This document shows, one piece after another, positions 33,623 through 41,841 of a DNA stretch of 64,000 bases. The notes under the pieces are model-generated. The model saw only the letters and a program-made list of their open reading frames with translations, did no database searches and was not told where the DNA came from. Source of the DNA: Schlesneria paludicola DSM 18645 (GTDB lineage Bacteria; Planctomycetota; Planctomycetia; Planctomycetales; Planctomycetaceae); assembly GCF_000255655.1 (NCBI RefSeq), contig NZ_JH636435.1:124001-188000 (forward strand), in the 5' to 3' direction. Made by a program: the position numbers and the translations under genes. Within the stretch, counting starts at the first letter, position 1; every line of letters starts with the position of its first letter.

Positions 33623-35776
33623 TCATCGCTTCGCGGGAGTCTGATTTTGCTGTCCTGATCCGTTGACTGACGTTTTCTCTAACGAAGCGTCGACCGCACT
33701 TTGCTTGAGTTTGCGTTTACGTTGAGCGAGAGCTTTGATCAGGTTTCGCTTCTGGTAAATTCCTGCAATTACAGTCGCGCAAATGGCGAGAAGTGCCACA
33801 CTACCCGCCATTTGCGCGGTGCGGACGGCCGCGGCTTTGACCGGGCCCGTAATATCCTCCTCGGGGACGAGCACGGCCGTGACGACTGGCAATCCATCGG
33901 CGGGCTCAAATGCCTCAAACGCCGCGACGTAGGACTTTCCCTCATGCTGAAATGAGAACGAACCGGGTTCGTCGAACTCCAGGTTTTGGATTCCGCCAAG
34001 AGTTCTCTCTGAGGTTTGAATCGCCGTACGCAGCAAGTCATCCGGGGCGATGGTACCTCGCTCGGGGGATGCGAGCAGTTCTCCACTGCGCCTCAAGAGG
34101 TAGGCTCGCCCATGCTTGCCGATCTTGAGCTGCGCCAGAAAATCGGCGAGGGCTCCCAGATGGTAGTCCGCGGTGAAGACTCCCTGAACTTGATGTGTTT
34201 CTTGGTTCCGAAACGCGAAAGCGGACGTGATTCCGAGCCCCTCTTCTCCGAACCATTCATAAGGCTTCGTCCAGATCGGATAATTCGCTTCTGCAGCCAG
34301 ATGATAGAACGGTCTGGTTCTTGGATCGTAGGTCCAGTTGTCATTCCATCGCAGGTGTTCGCGTTCCCCGTCGACGAATTCTTCGCGAACGTGTCCGCCT
34401 TCTTCATCGATCCAGGATCTCTGGACCACGATTCGTCCCGACGCGTGCCGCCACGCACCCGTAAATCGACCTTGTGCGTCACCATACGAGAGCCACGACA
34501 GCTTTTTCTGATAGCGAAACCGAGCCACCAGATGCTGCGCGAGCAACTCTTGATCATCGATTGGCAACAGGCCGGTCTCTGCGAGTGAAACGCATTCCTC
34601 CAGCATCGGTAGCGCAGGGTCAAGCAACGAGTCGACTTCCCGGGCTGTCGCGCGTGCTGTTCGTTCCGCAATATCGCCCCATAAGGCTTGAATCTCTCGC
34701 GACCGGTAGAGGAAGTAGCTGGAGACAATAATCGCGAAGATCAAAAAGACGGAGGCAATCGCGACGAGCTTGCCGTGCGCACGCAGTCGACGCAGAAGCC
34801 ACCCGAGTTTCCCCAGCTTGCGTGCACGCGTGGGCATCCCTGTTGAAACCCGCGAAAGGTCATCGGCGAACTCGAGGGCCGTCTGATAACGATCCGCAGG
34901 GCTCTTCTCGAGCGATTTCAAAACCACGGCCTCGAAATCGAGGCTGACGTCCGCAAACAGACGTGGTGACGGGGGTGGTTCGGTGACCACTCGTACCAGC
35001 AATTCCGTGATCGTCGCCGCTTCGAACGGGCGACGCGCCGTTGCGAGGACGTACAGTGTCACTCCCAGCGCGTAGACATCACTTCGAGAATCGACAGGTC
35101 CGCGCCTGGGGTCCGCCTGCTCAGGAGCCATGAAGGCGGGGGTGCCCTGAATACCCTCTTCGAGACTTGGAGTCGAGACATTTTGGTCAACGATAAACGT
35201 GGCGTCATTCGCGGTGTCAGACATGCACTCGGCAGGCGATCCCGAGGCACCCTCTTGCGTCTTGACAGAGGAGACTGAAAGTTCGCTGATGGCTGTTCGC
35301 GAGACATTCAGGTTTTTTGCGATCCCGAAATCCACCAGTTGTGGTTCGCCGGTATCATCCATGATGACGTTGGCAAGTTTGACGTCGCGGTGCACGATTC
35401 CACGGCGGTGCGCATGATCGAGCGCCAGCGCAATCTTGCGGCCCAACTCGATCAATTCGGATTCCGGGAATGCCCCTCGCTGGGCCGCGAGCGCATCGAG
35501 CGTTTCACCCTTGACCAGTTCCATCGCGATATAGGGAGTCTTCTCGACGATTCCGGCGTCGAAGACCTGAACGATATTCGGGTGCTTTCCGAGCTTTGCG
35601 ACCGCCTGTCCCTCGTGAATGAACCGCTCAGCGGCATGCGGATCCTTGAATTTGAGGGCAATCGTCTTTAGTGCGCATTCGCGTTGCAAGTTACGGTGCG
35701 TGGCAAGATAGACAACGCCCATGGCGCCGCGGCCGAGTTCTTGAGAGATATCGTATGGACCAAATTCTCGATTCAT
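33623..35776 (-). CDS. Ser/Thr protein kinase with extracytoplasmic Cache-like sensor
   Basis: 717 residues. The PknB-type kinase domain (about 7-310) is complete: glycine loop GRGAMGVV, K37, VHRDVKLANV with catalytic D131, DFG at 149-151 and APE at 217-219. The activation segment between DFG and GTPAFMAPE is about 60 residues, far longer than the usual 20 or so, and rich in Ser/Thr. One helix (337-357) leads to an extracytoplasmic region with dCache-like elements (WTYDPRTRPFYHLAAEANYPIWTKPYEWFGEEGLGITSAF region, then GRAYLLRRSGELLASP). A second helix (about 664-685) ends in a basic tail. So a ligand-sensing receptor kinase topology. Divergent from the subtilase gene. Confidence 0.93.
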   Translation of the reverse strand: MNREFGPYDISQELGRGAMGVVYLATHRNLQRECALKTIALKFKDPHAAERFIHEGQAVAKLGKHPNIVQVFDAGIVEKTPYIAMELVKGETLDALAAQRGAFPESELIELGRKIALALDHAHRRGIVHRDVKLANVIMDDTGEPQLVDFGIAKNLNVSRTAISELSVSSVKTQEGASGSPAECMSDTANDATFIVDQNVSTPSLEEGIQGTPAFMAPEQADPRRGPVDSRSDVYALGVTLYVLATARRPFEAATITELLVRVVTEPPPSPRLFADVSLDFEAVVLKSLEKSPADRYQTALEFADDLSRVSTGMPTRARKLGKLGWLLRRLRAHGKLVAIASVFLIFAIIVSSYFLYRSREIQALWGDIAERTARATAREVDSLLDPALPMLEECVSLAETGLLPIDDQELLAQHLVARFRYQKKLSWLSYGDAQGRFTGAWRHASGRIVVQRSWIDEEGGHVREEFVDGEREHLRWNDNWTYDPRTRPFYHLAAEANYPIWTKPYEWFGEEGLGITSAFAFRNQETHQVQGVFTADYHLGALADFLAQLKIGKHGRAYLLRRSGELLASPERGTIAPDDLLRTAIQTSERTLGGIQNLEFDEPGSFSFQHEGKSYVAAFEAFEPADGLPVVTAVLVPEEDITGPVKAAAVRTAQMAGSVALLAICATVIAGIYQKRNLIKALAQRKRKLKQSAVDASLEKTSVNGSGQQNQTPAKR

Positions 35777-36177
35777 GCCAAAGAGTGTACTGGGAGCGGA
35801 TCATGTGCAACACGGTCCTTGAAGCGGAAAGTGCGACATTTAGAACAGGTGTGCACCGAAACAAGGTCCGGCGAGCGCGAGGCGACCCAGCCGACTTTTC
35901 AAAATTTGGTGCGACTAAGTCAATCGTGGGAAATGATTGATCTTTACTGACTTTGCGCGATTGCATAAATAACGCCGAAGATTCTTACAGAATCTTAATT
36001 ACACCTGAACTGGCGTTCCAATGTGACGAAAATTGCGAGTTCCTCTGCACTGACGAGCGTCAAATTTGGGGGGGCGAGCACTCGGACTTTCCGTGTCGCG
36101 AATTGAGTGCGACAAACGGGTTGCCGCGATCGTTTCGAACTGACCGCCATTTGCGCGCTGAGAATCTTGAGGGGTCT
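35777..36177. other. Divergent intergenic region, kinase and subtilase
   Basis: 401 bases that should contain both promoters. An AT-rich inverted repeat lies at 35978-35996; no consensus -35/-10 pair stands out. Confidence 0.45.
35978..35996. promoter_or_regulatory. Inverted repeat upstream of the subtilase
   Basis: AAGATTCT and AGAATCTT form an 8-bp perfect stem around TAC. With AT-rich flanks and no T-run it could be an operator; about 180 bases before the subtilase start. Confidence 0.3.
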
Positions 36178-37734
36178 ATGAACATGCATCTGGCCACACG
36201 GATCGGCATTGCGGCCGTGAGCATTCTTTTCACGGCCAGTAGTGTCTCGGCCGAGAAGTTTGCGGTGAAGACACGGCCCAGTCGACACAAGAAACTGGCC
36301 CCCGAATTGGACGTCTTGCGGCATTGCAACTCACGTTACAAGGGCGTCTGCCGGAATGGCAAGGCGGTGTTTGACGTCCCGTCGGGTCAGAAAATTGCCA
36401 TGCAGTCGATGTCGATCAGCATGGTTGAGGACGATCCTGCGATTCAGCGAAAAGCCGAACGCCTGATCATTCGCTATACCGACCTGTCGCAGAAGCCGAC
36501 CGAGGCCACGATGCAGGCGGCCGGCCTGCGGACCGTCGAAGACTATGAGCGTGGTGCGTTCCTGGTCGTCGAGCCCGTTGAAGAGGTCACTTCGAAGACC
36601 GTCGAGGCATTGATCGATGATGACAACGTCGTCCACGCGGCGCCAGATTATGTTCTGAATGTGAAGCCGATCGAACAAGGACAGCTGGTGAGCGCCACGG
36701 CCACCAGTACCGTCCCAAACGATCCTCTCTTTGCCAACCTGTGGGGCATGACGAACCTGGGCGCAACCCTCGTCTGGCCTACCTTTCGCGAGACGCCCAA
36801 AGTCGTCGTGGCCGTCATCGATACCGGAGTTGACTACAATCATCCGGATTTGAAGGCCAATATGTGGTCCAAGAATGGCAAGTTTGGCTTTGACTTCTAC
36901 GACGACGACGATGATCCGATGGACGAACAGAATCACGGAACGCATTGCGCCGGCACGATCGCAGGGGTGGGTAATAACGGCGTCGGTGTCGTCGGTGTCA
37001 CCTGGAAAGCTCAGATCATGGCGCTTCGCTTTTTGGGGCCTGACGGCAACGGAAATATCTCTGACGCGGTGAAAGCGATCGATTGGGCGGTGGCGAATGG
37101 TGCCCACATTATCTCCAACAGTTGGGCAGGGCCTGAAACGGCCCCTGCGCTCAGCGAGGCCATTACGCGAGCGGAACAGCGAGGTGTGCTGTTTGTCGCG
37201 GCCGCCGGAAATTCACCCAGCGTCGGCAATAACAATGACAAATCGCCGTACTATCCGGCGGCTTGTAAGAATGCGAACATTATCACAGTCGGAGCAATCG
37301 ACAAAAATGACAAACGAGGTTCATTCAGTCACTATGGGCCGTTGTCCGTCGACATTGGTGCTCCAGGGGTTGCCATCGTCAGTACGGTTCGTAACAGCCA
37401 ATATGCACAATACGACGGAACCTCGATGGCCACACCACACGTGGCCGGTGCGGCAGCCATGGTCTGGGCCAGCACCTTTTCGTCACCGGCACAAGATCGA
37501 ACTCAGATGGCAAAAGTTCGCGATTTGATCTATGAGAACGCAAGGCCCGTTCCTGCACTGAAGGGTTGGTGGGGTGAAAGCGCACCTGCCCGTGTGAGTG
37601 GGGGAGTGCTCGATATTTCGTTCCTGGCACGCGGGAACTCGAACAATCCATCTCCTTCAAATCCGTCAGATATCATCCCCGTACGGCGGTTGGTTGAGAA
37701 TCGGATGAAGGTCGATCCTTCGAAACTGCGTTGA
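36178..37734 (+). CDS. Secreted subtilisin-like serine protease (S8) with propeptide
   Basis: 518 residues from the ATG at 36178, which has GAGGGG upstream and opens a signal peptide (MHLATRIGIAAVSILFTASSVSA). An I9-type propeptide region follows (about 85-165, FLVVEPVEEVTSKTVEALIDDDNVVHAAPDYVL). The catalytic domain has D215 (VIDTGVDYNHPDL), H253 (NHGTHCAGTIAG), the oxyanion Asn in AAAGNSPS and S416 (YDGTSMATPHVAGAA). The C-terminus after residue 470 is short and carries an Asn/Pro/Ser-rich linker. The frame is open back to 35953 but those codons do not look like protein. Confidence 0.95.
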   Translation: MNMHLATRIGIAAVSILFTASSVSAEKFAVKTRPSRHKKLAPELDVLRHCNSRYKGVCRNGKAVFDVPSGQKIAMQSMSISMVEDDPAIQRKAERLIIRYTDLSQKPTEATMQAAGLRTVEDYERGAFLVVEPVEEVTSKTVEALIDDDNVVHAAPDYVLNVKPIEQGQLVSATATSTVPNDPLFANLWGMTNLGATLVWPTFRETPKVVVAVIDTGVDYNHPDLKANMWSKNGKFGFDFYDDDDDPMDEQNHGTHCAGTIAGVGNNGVGVVGVTWKAQIMALRFLGPDGNGNISDAVKAIDWAVANGAHIISNSWAGPETAPALSEAITRAEQRGVLFVAAAGNSPSVGNNNDKSPYYPAACKNANIITVGAIDKNDKRGSFSHYGPLSVDIGAPGVAIVSTVRNSQYAQYDGTSMATPHVAGAAAMVWASTFSSPAQDRTQMAKVRDLIYENARPVPALKGWWGESAPARVSGGVLDISFLARGNSNNPSPSNPSDIIPVRRLVENRMKVDPSKLR

Positions 37735-37772
37735 GCGACGTCGACGACGCTGTTCAATGATTGGAACTCGGA

Positions 37773-38402
37773 ATGTTGCGATTCATGATGATCTTTCTGA
37801 TTCTTACTGTTTGCGTGGCGGTCCTCACGGGTGAACCGAAGGCCGCATCGCCCAAGATGGTGGGGGCGCGCGTTGAGTGCCATGGCAAGCTTCATCGGCG
37901 TCAAATGTCGATGGGCGGTGAAACGACGGGCACCATTGTCGGCTTTAATGGGATCATCTGGGAATTAAAACTGCCCGACGACGACGCCCGCAAGTTCGCC
38001 GACCAACATGACAAGAAGCCCGTCACGGTTGTCGGGACGCTGCGATGTATTGCAGGCACCGAGCGCAAGACACGGTGGATCGTGGACGTCACACACCTGA
38101 CGGATCGCAATCCAAAGGCGGTTCAGGAAGGTGCGACGATGACGGTCGAAGGAATCTTGCAGAAGGGGTCCGCCGCGGAAGGGAAGGCGCCACTGTTGTC
38201 GATTGTGGCTGATGGAGTCACATGGCCGCTCGATACGTCTGAGAATAAAGAGCTGCGCTTAAAAGCGGAATCGTTGACTGCAAAGACGGTTCTGGTCAGC
38301 GGGAAGGTCGATCATCTCGCCGAACGCGTGTATCCGCTCAAATTGAAACTCAGTCCCGAGACGCTTGAGGTTGCACCGACCAAGACCGCGCGGCTTCGAT
38401 AA
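37773..38402 (+). CDS. Small secreted protein, unknown
   Basis: 209 residues from the ATG at 37773 (TTG at 37761 is an alternative). A signal peptide spans about 1-24 (MLRFMMIFLILTVCVAVLTGEPKA). The mature part has two similar beta-strand-rich halves, each with a V-x-V-x-G-T-L/I-x pattern (KKPVTVVGTLRC and ATMTVEGILQKG), suggesting OB-fold-like or duplicated small domains. No known family recognised. It follows the subtilase after 38 bases on the same strand and may share its transcript, for example as a substrate or inhibitor (inference). Confidence 0.7.
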   Translation: MLRFMMIFLILTVCVAVLTGEPKAASPKMVGARVECHGKLHRRQMSMGGETTGTIVGFNGIIWELKLPDDDARKFADQHDKKPVTVVGTLRCIAGTERKTRWIVDVTHLTDRNPKAVQEGATMTVEGILQKGSAAEGKAPLLSIVADGVTWPLDTSENKELRLKAESLTAKTVLVSGKVDHLAERVYPLKLKLSPETLEVAPTKTARLR

Positions 38403-38502
38403 GACTGCGCTGAATGGTTTGGCACATTGAGTGAAGTTCTGGCGTCGCGATCGGATTCGTTTGGTGACGTGCGGCGACTTCGTCAACTGGTCTGTATTTT
38501 CC

Positions 38503-41500
38503 TCACGAGATTTCTAGCGGTTCCGCACGATCGTGCCCACTGTCTGTGTCGGAAAGTCGTTCGAGAGAATGCAGAATCGACGACAGCGGAACAACCGCCC
38601 AGTCCGGACGCAGGGCTAGATCGTAGTCGGCATTTTTCAGGGCTTCTCCCAGTCGTGTCAGCTCAAACAGGCTGCGGCGGCCCTCTGAAGAAGTTGGCAG
38701 CAGTCTGGAGTCATCCATTGCTGCCGTGTAGACGTCAAAAAACTCTTGGTCCATCCGTGACACCCACTGCCGTGCGGAGGCCTCTAAGCGTTCGCGGTCC
38801 TCTTCTCGCACCGTGCCGGGACGAGTTGCATTGGCGTGCTGAAGGCCAAGGCGGACAGAGCTCACGGCGTAATCGATCGAACTCAAAAGCGCCGCAACGT
38901 CGTAAAATGGAACCCGCTTCAATCGCCGATTGGCAATCGGCCGATCGCGTTTCCCTTCAAAGTTGGTCAGGATGAAATCTTGTCCGGAAACGAGAAACTG
39001 GCCAAGCCGGTAGTCCCCATGACTGCGAATTCGAAGACTGTCTGCGACAGGCGGGGCAAGTGCCGCCTCGATGCATTTGAGGATTGTGGACGACGCTTGA
39101 TTCACTCGCGACGCCAGTTTCTGGACATCCACTGGCCAATCGCCGCTCGTTTCTCGCAGACGTGCCTGCAAACGTCCTGCAGCGTTTCTGAGTGTTTGAT
39201 AGTACGAGCGAGGATTCAGCGGGGTCGGAGCGAGCGTCGGGTGAGCTGAATCAGATGCCACAGTTCGATGCAGTCGTGCAGTGAAGTCGGCGAGCGTGCG
39301 AACGGGGCGCATGAATGGACTGACAAGAATGTCCCCTTGTGTTGGCGAGTTTGCGTCGGCGGTGGCGCGTTCGGACTCAGGGATCTCTGGCAGGCATGCT
39401 TCCAGCGGATGCGCAGCGATCATTTCAAAGAATCGACTCGCCTGGTCCAGCATCAACTGCAACGCCGTTCCCTGATTGTTGACATAGGCATGAAGTGTTC
39501 CAACAGTCATCCGCGGGGCATTGTGATCCCCGTACTCCATCGTTCCCAAGAGGGGCGCGAATGCGAGAAAGCCTTTGTCGTGCAGCAACTGTCCTACCTC
39601 GACATCGGGGTTAGTTCCTTCATCGGGACGTCGCAGCATTCGCAGTACGAAGCGATGATCCAGCGAGATCGTTGCGAGCGTTTGTTGGTAGTGCTGGACG
39701 GTTGCAGGACGGCAGTCCTGCGGTGAGGGCACCGCGTCCGGGGCAACACTCGTTCGTCGAAACGCAAGTTCCTTCGTTCCTTCCAGGACCAAGGTGCGAC
39801 CGATGGAAAAGGCCGCCGCCAACTCTGACGCAAACTCGGGCAATCCCAATGGATCGCAGAGTACTTCATGTTTTCCCAACGCCATTCGCCCAATGATCAT
39901 GGCGTGTGGCAGATCATGCTGATCTTCGAATCGCTCTCGAGGAAGAAGAATGAGCGGCTGAAACAGCGTTTCATGCGCTTCATTCGCGTACTCAAGCCGA
40001 CAGGCCAGGATGCGGATGTCCAGGTCACCCATTTTCAAGTTCTCAATCGAACTGACTCGCGCACCGATCAACTGAGAATGAAGATTCGGTGCATGACGCG
40101 CGGCGAGAACCGGTGAGAGGGAATCCCAACCGGGGCCTCGAAACAGGTCGTTCCAGCCGGCGGCCCTGATGGTGGGTGTTTCGAGAGAAGTGGCTGTCAG
40201 TTCCTTCTGCGATGACAGAGCGAACCAATAGAAGTTATGGGGGCCCAGTGTCAGGCCATAGGTCTGGTTCGCCTGAATTGCTGGAAACCGGCTGTGTCCG
40301 AACAACTCATTGGGGATCAATCCGGCGTAGGCGTTCAAGTCCAGTTGCACGTTTTGCACGAATCGTGACAGATTAGCAACGACTAGGACACGCTCGAATT
40401 CCGTTTCGCGGACGTAGGCGATGACTTTTGAGTTGTCCGGTTCGATCAGGTGCAGTTCGCCTCGCCCGAAGGCGGGGTGGCGTTTCCTCAGGGCAATCAA
40501 ACGCTTCATCCACCACAGCAACGAAGAGGGGTTATTCTGCTGAGTTTCGACATTGACCGCTTCATAGTGGTATTCCGAATCGACAATGACCGGAAGGTAC
40601 AGCTTCTGTGAATTGGCGAGGCTAAATCCCGCATTGCGATCTGCGGTCCACTGCATCGGGGTTCGCACGCCATTGCGATCCCCCAGATAGATGTTGTCTC
40701 CCATTCCGATTTCGTCGCCGTAGTAAATGACGGGTGTACCGGGAAGTGAAAATAGAATCGCGTTCATCAATTCGATTCGTCGTCGATCATTCCTGAGCAG
40801 CGGACCCAAGCGGTGTCGAATTCCCAGGAAAAGGCGGGCTTGATGATCATGCGCATAGGCGTCATACATGGCATCACGTTCTTCATCGGTCACCATCGCC
40901 AGCGTCAATTCGTCATGGTTGCGCAGAAACAGGCACCACTGACAATCGTGGGGAATCGCAGGAGTCTGCGCCAGGATGTCGGTGATCGGGAATCGATCTT
41001 CCTGGTGTAACGCCATAAACAGCCGCGGCATCAAGGGAAAATGAAATGCCATGTGGCATTCGTCCCCTTTTCCAAAATAGGCAACCATATCATCCGGCCA
41101 GGCGTTCGCTTCCGCGAGGATCATTCGATCTGGAAAGCGAGCTTCGATATGCGCTCGGAGTTCTTTCAAGAACCCGTGTGTTTCTGGCAGATGCTCGCAG
41201 GTTGTACCTTCTCGTTCGATGAGGTACGGGACCGCATCCAGCCGCATGCCATCGACGCCCATTTCAAACCAGAAGTCAACAATTGGCATGATCGCCTGGC
41301 GCACGGCCGGATTGTCGAAGTTCAGATCCGGTTGATGGCTGTAAAAGCGATGCCAGTAATACTGCTTGGCAACCGGGTCCCACGTCCAGTTACTGTTCTC
41401 AAAGTCCGGGAACATCAGTGGGACGCCCGAGTACTTTTCGGAATCGTCGCTCCAGACGTAGAAATTCCGCTCGGCACTGCCTGGCGCGGCATGTCTGGCT

Positions 41501-41841
41501 CGCTGAAACCACGGATGTTGATCGGAAGTGTGATTGATCACCAGTTCCGTGATGACACGAATTCCGGCCGCATGCGCCTTCTCAAGGAACAGCTTAAAGT
41601 CGTCGAGCGACCCGTAGTTGGGATGGACACTCAGGTAGTCCGCGATGTCGTAGCCATCATCTTTCAACGGCGACCGCGTGAACGGAAGCAACCAGACTGC
41701 CGTGATTCCAAGATCGACCAGGTAGTCTAGTTTTCGCGTCAGGCCGATGAAATCGCCAATCCCATCCTGGTTTCCATCCTGAAAGGCACGCACATGCAGT
41801 TCATAGAAAATGTCATCTTTGAACCAGAGAGAATTGTCCAT
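38503..41841 (-). CDS. treS: Trehalose synthase-maltokinase fusion (TreS-Mak)
   Basis: 1112 residues. Residues 1-545 are a GH13 trehalose synthase that interconverts maltose and trehalose: nucleophile D202 (GMRLDAVPYL), acid E244 (LAEANAW), D310 (FLRNHDE), and GDRNGVRTPMQW. Residues about 590-1105 are a maltokinase (aminoglycoside-phosphotransferase fold) with HGDYRLGQ (H941, D943). The usual metal-binding DFEGE motif reads NFEGK here, with Asn at position 960. Fusions of this kind feed maltose 1-phosphate to GlgE, but no glgE is in the window. The ATG at 41841 overlaps the stop of the upstream debranching gene (ATGA), so the frame's extra upstream residues are discarded. Confidence 0.95.
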   Translation of the reverse strand: MDNSLWFKDDIFYELHVRAFQDGNQDGIGDFIGLTRKLDYLVDLGITAVWLLPFTRSPLKDDGYDIADYLSVHPNYGSLDDFKLFLEKAHAAGIRVITELVINHTSDQHPWFQRARHAAPGSAERNFYVWSDDSEKYSGVPLMFPDFENSNWTWDPVAKQYYWHRFYSHQPDLNFDNPAVRQAIMPIVDFWFEMGVDGMRLDAVPYLIEREGTTCEHLPETHGFLKELRAHIEARFPDRMILAEANAWPDDMVAYFGKGDECHMAFHFPLMPRLFMALHQEDRFPITDILAQTPAIPHDCQWCLFLRNHDELTLAMVTDEERDAMYDAYAHDHQARLFLGIRHRLGPLLRNDRRRIELMNAILFSLPGTPVIYYGDEIGMGDNIYLGDRNGVRTPMQWTADRNAGFSLANSQKLYLPVIVDSEYHYEAVNVETQQNNPSSLLWWMKRLIALRKRHPAFGRGELHLIEPDNSKVIAYVRETEFERVLVVANLSRFVQNVQLDLNAYAGLIPNELFGHSRFPAIQANQTYGLTLGPHNFYWFALSSQKELTATSLETPTIRAAGWNDLFRGPGWDSLSPVLAARHAPNLHSQLIGARVSSIENLKMGDLDIRILACRLEYANEAHETLFQPLILLPRERFEDQHDLPHAMIIGRMALGKHEVLCDPLGLPEFASELAAAFSIGRTLVLEGTKELAFRRTSVAPDAVPSPQDCRPATVQHYQQTLATISLDHRFVLRMLRRPDEGTNPDVEVGQLLHDKGFLAFAPLLGTMEYGDHNAPRMTVGTLHAYVNNQGTALQLMLDQASRFFEMIAAHPLEACLPEIPESERATADANSPTQGDILVSPFMRPVRTLADFTARLHRTVASDSAHPTLAPTPLNPRSYYQTLRNAAGRLQARLRETSGDWPVDVQKLASRVNQASSTILKCIEAALAPPVADSLRIRSHGDYRLGQFLVSGQDFILTNFEGKRDRPIANRRLKRVPFYDVAALLSSIDYAVSSVRLGLQHANATRPGTVREEDRERLEASARQWVSRMDQEFFDVYTAAMDDSRLLPTSSEGRRSLFELTRLGEALKNADYDLALRPDWAVVPLSSILHSLERLSDTDSGHDRAEPLEIS

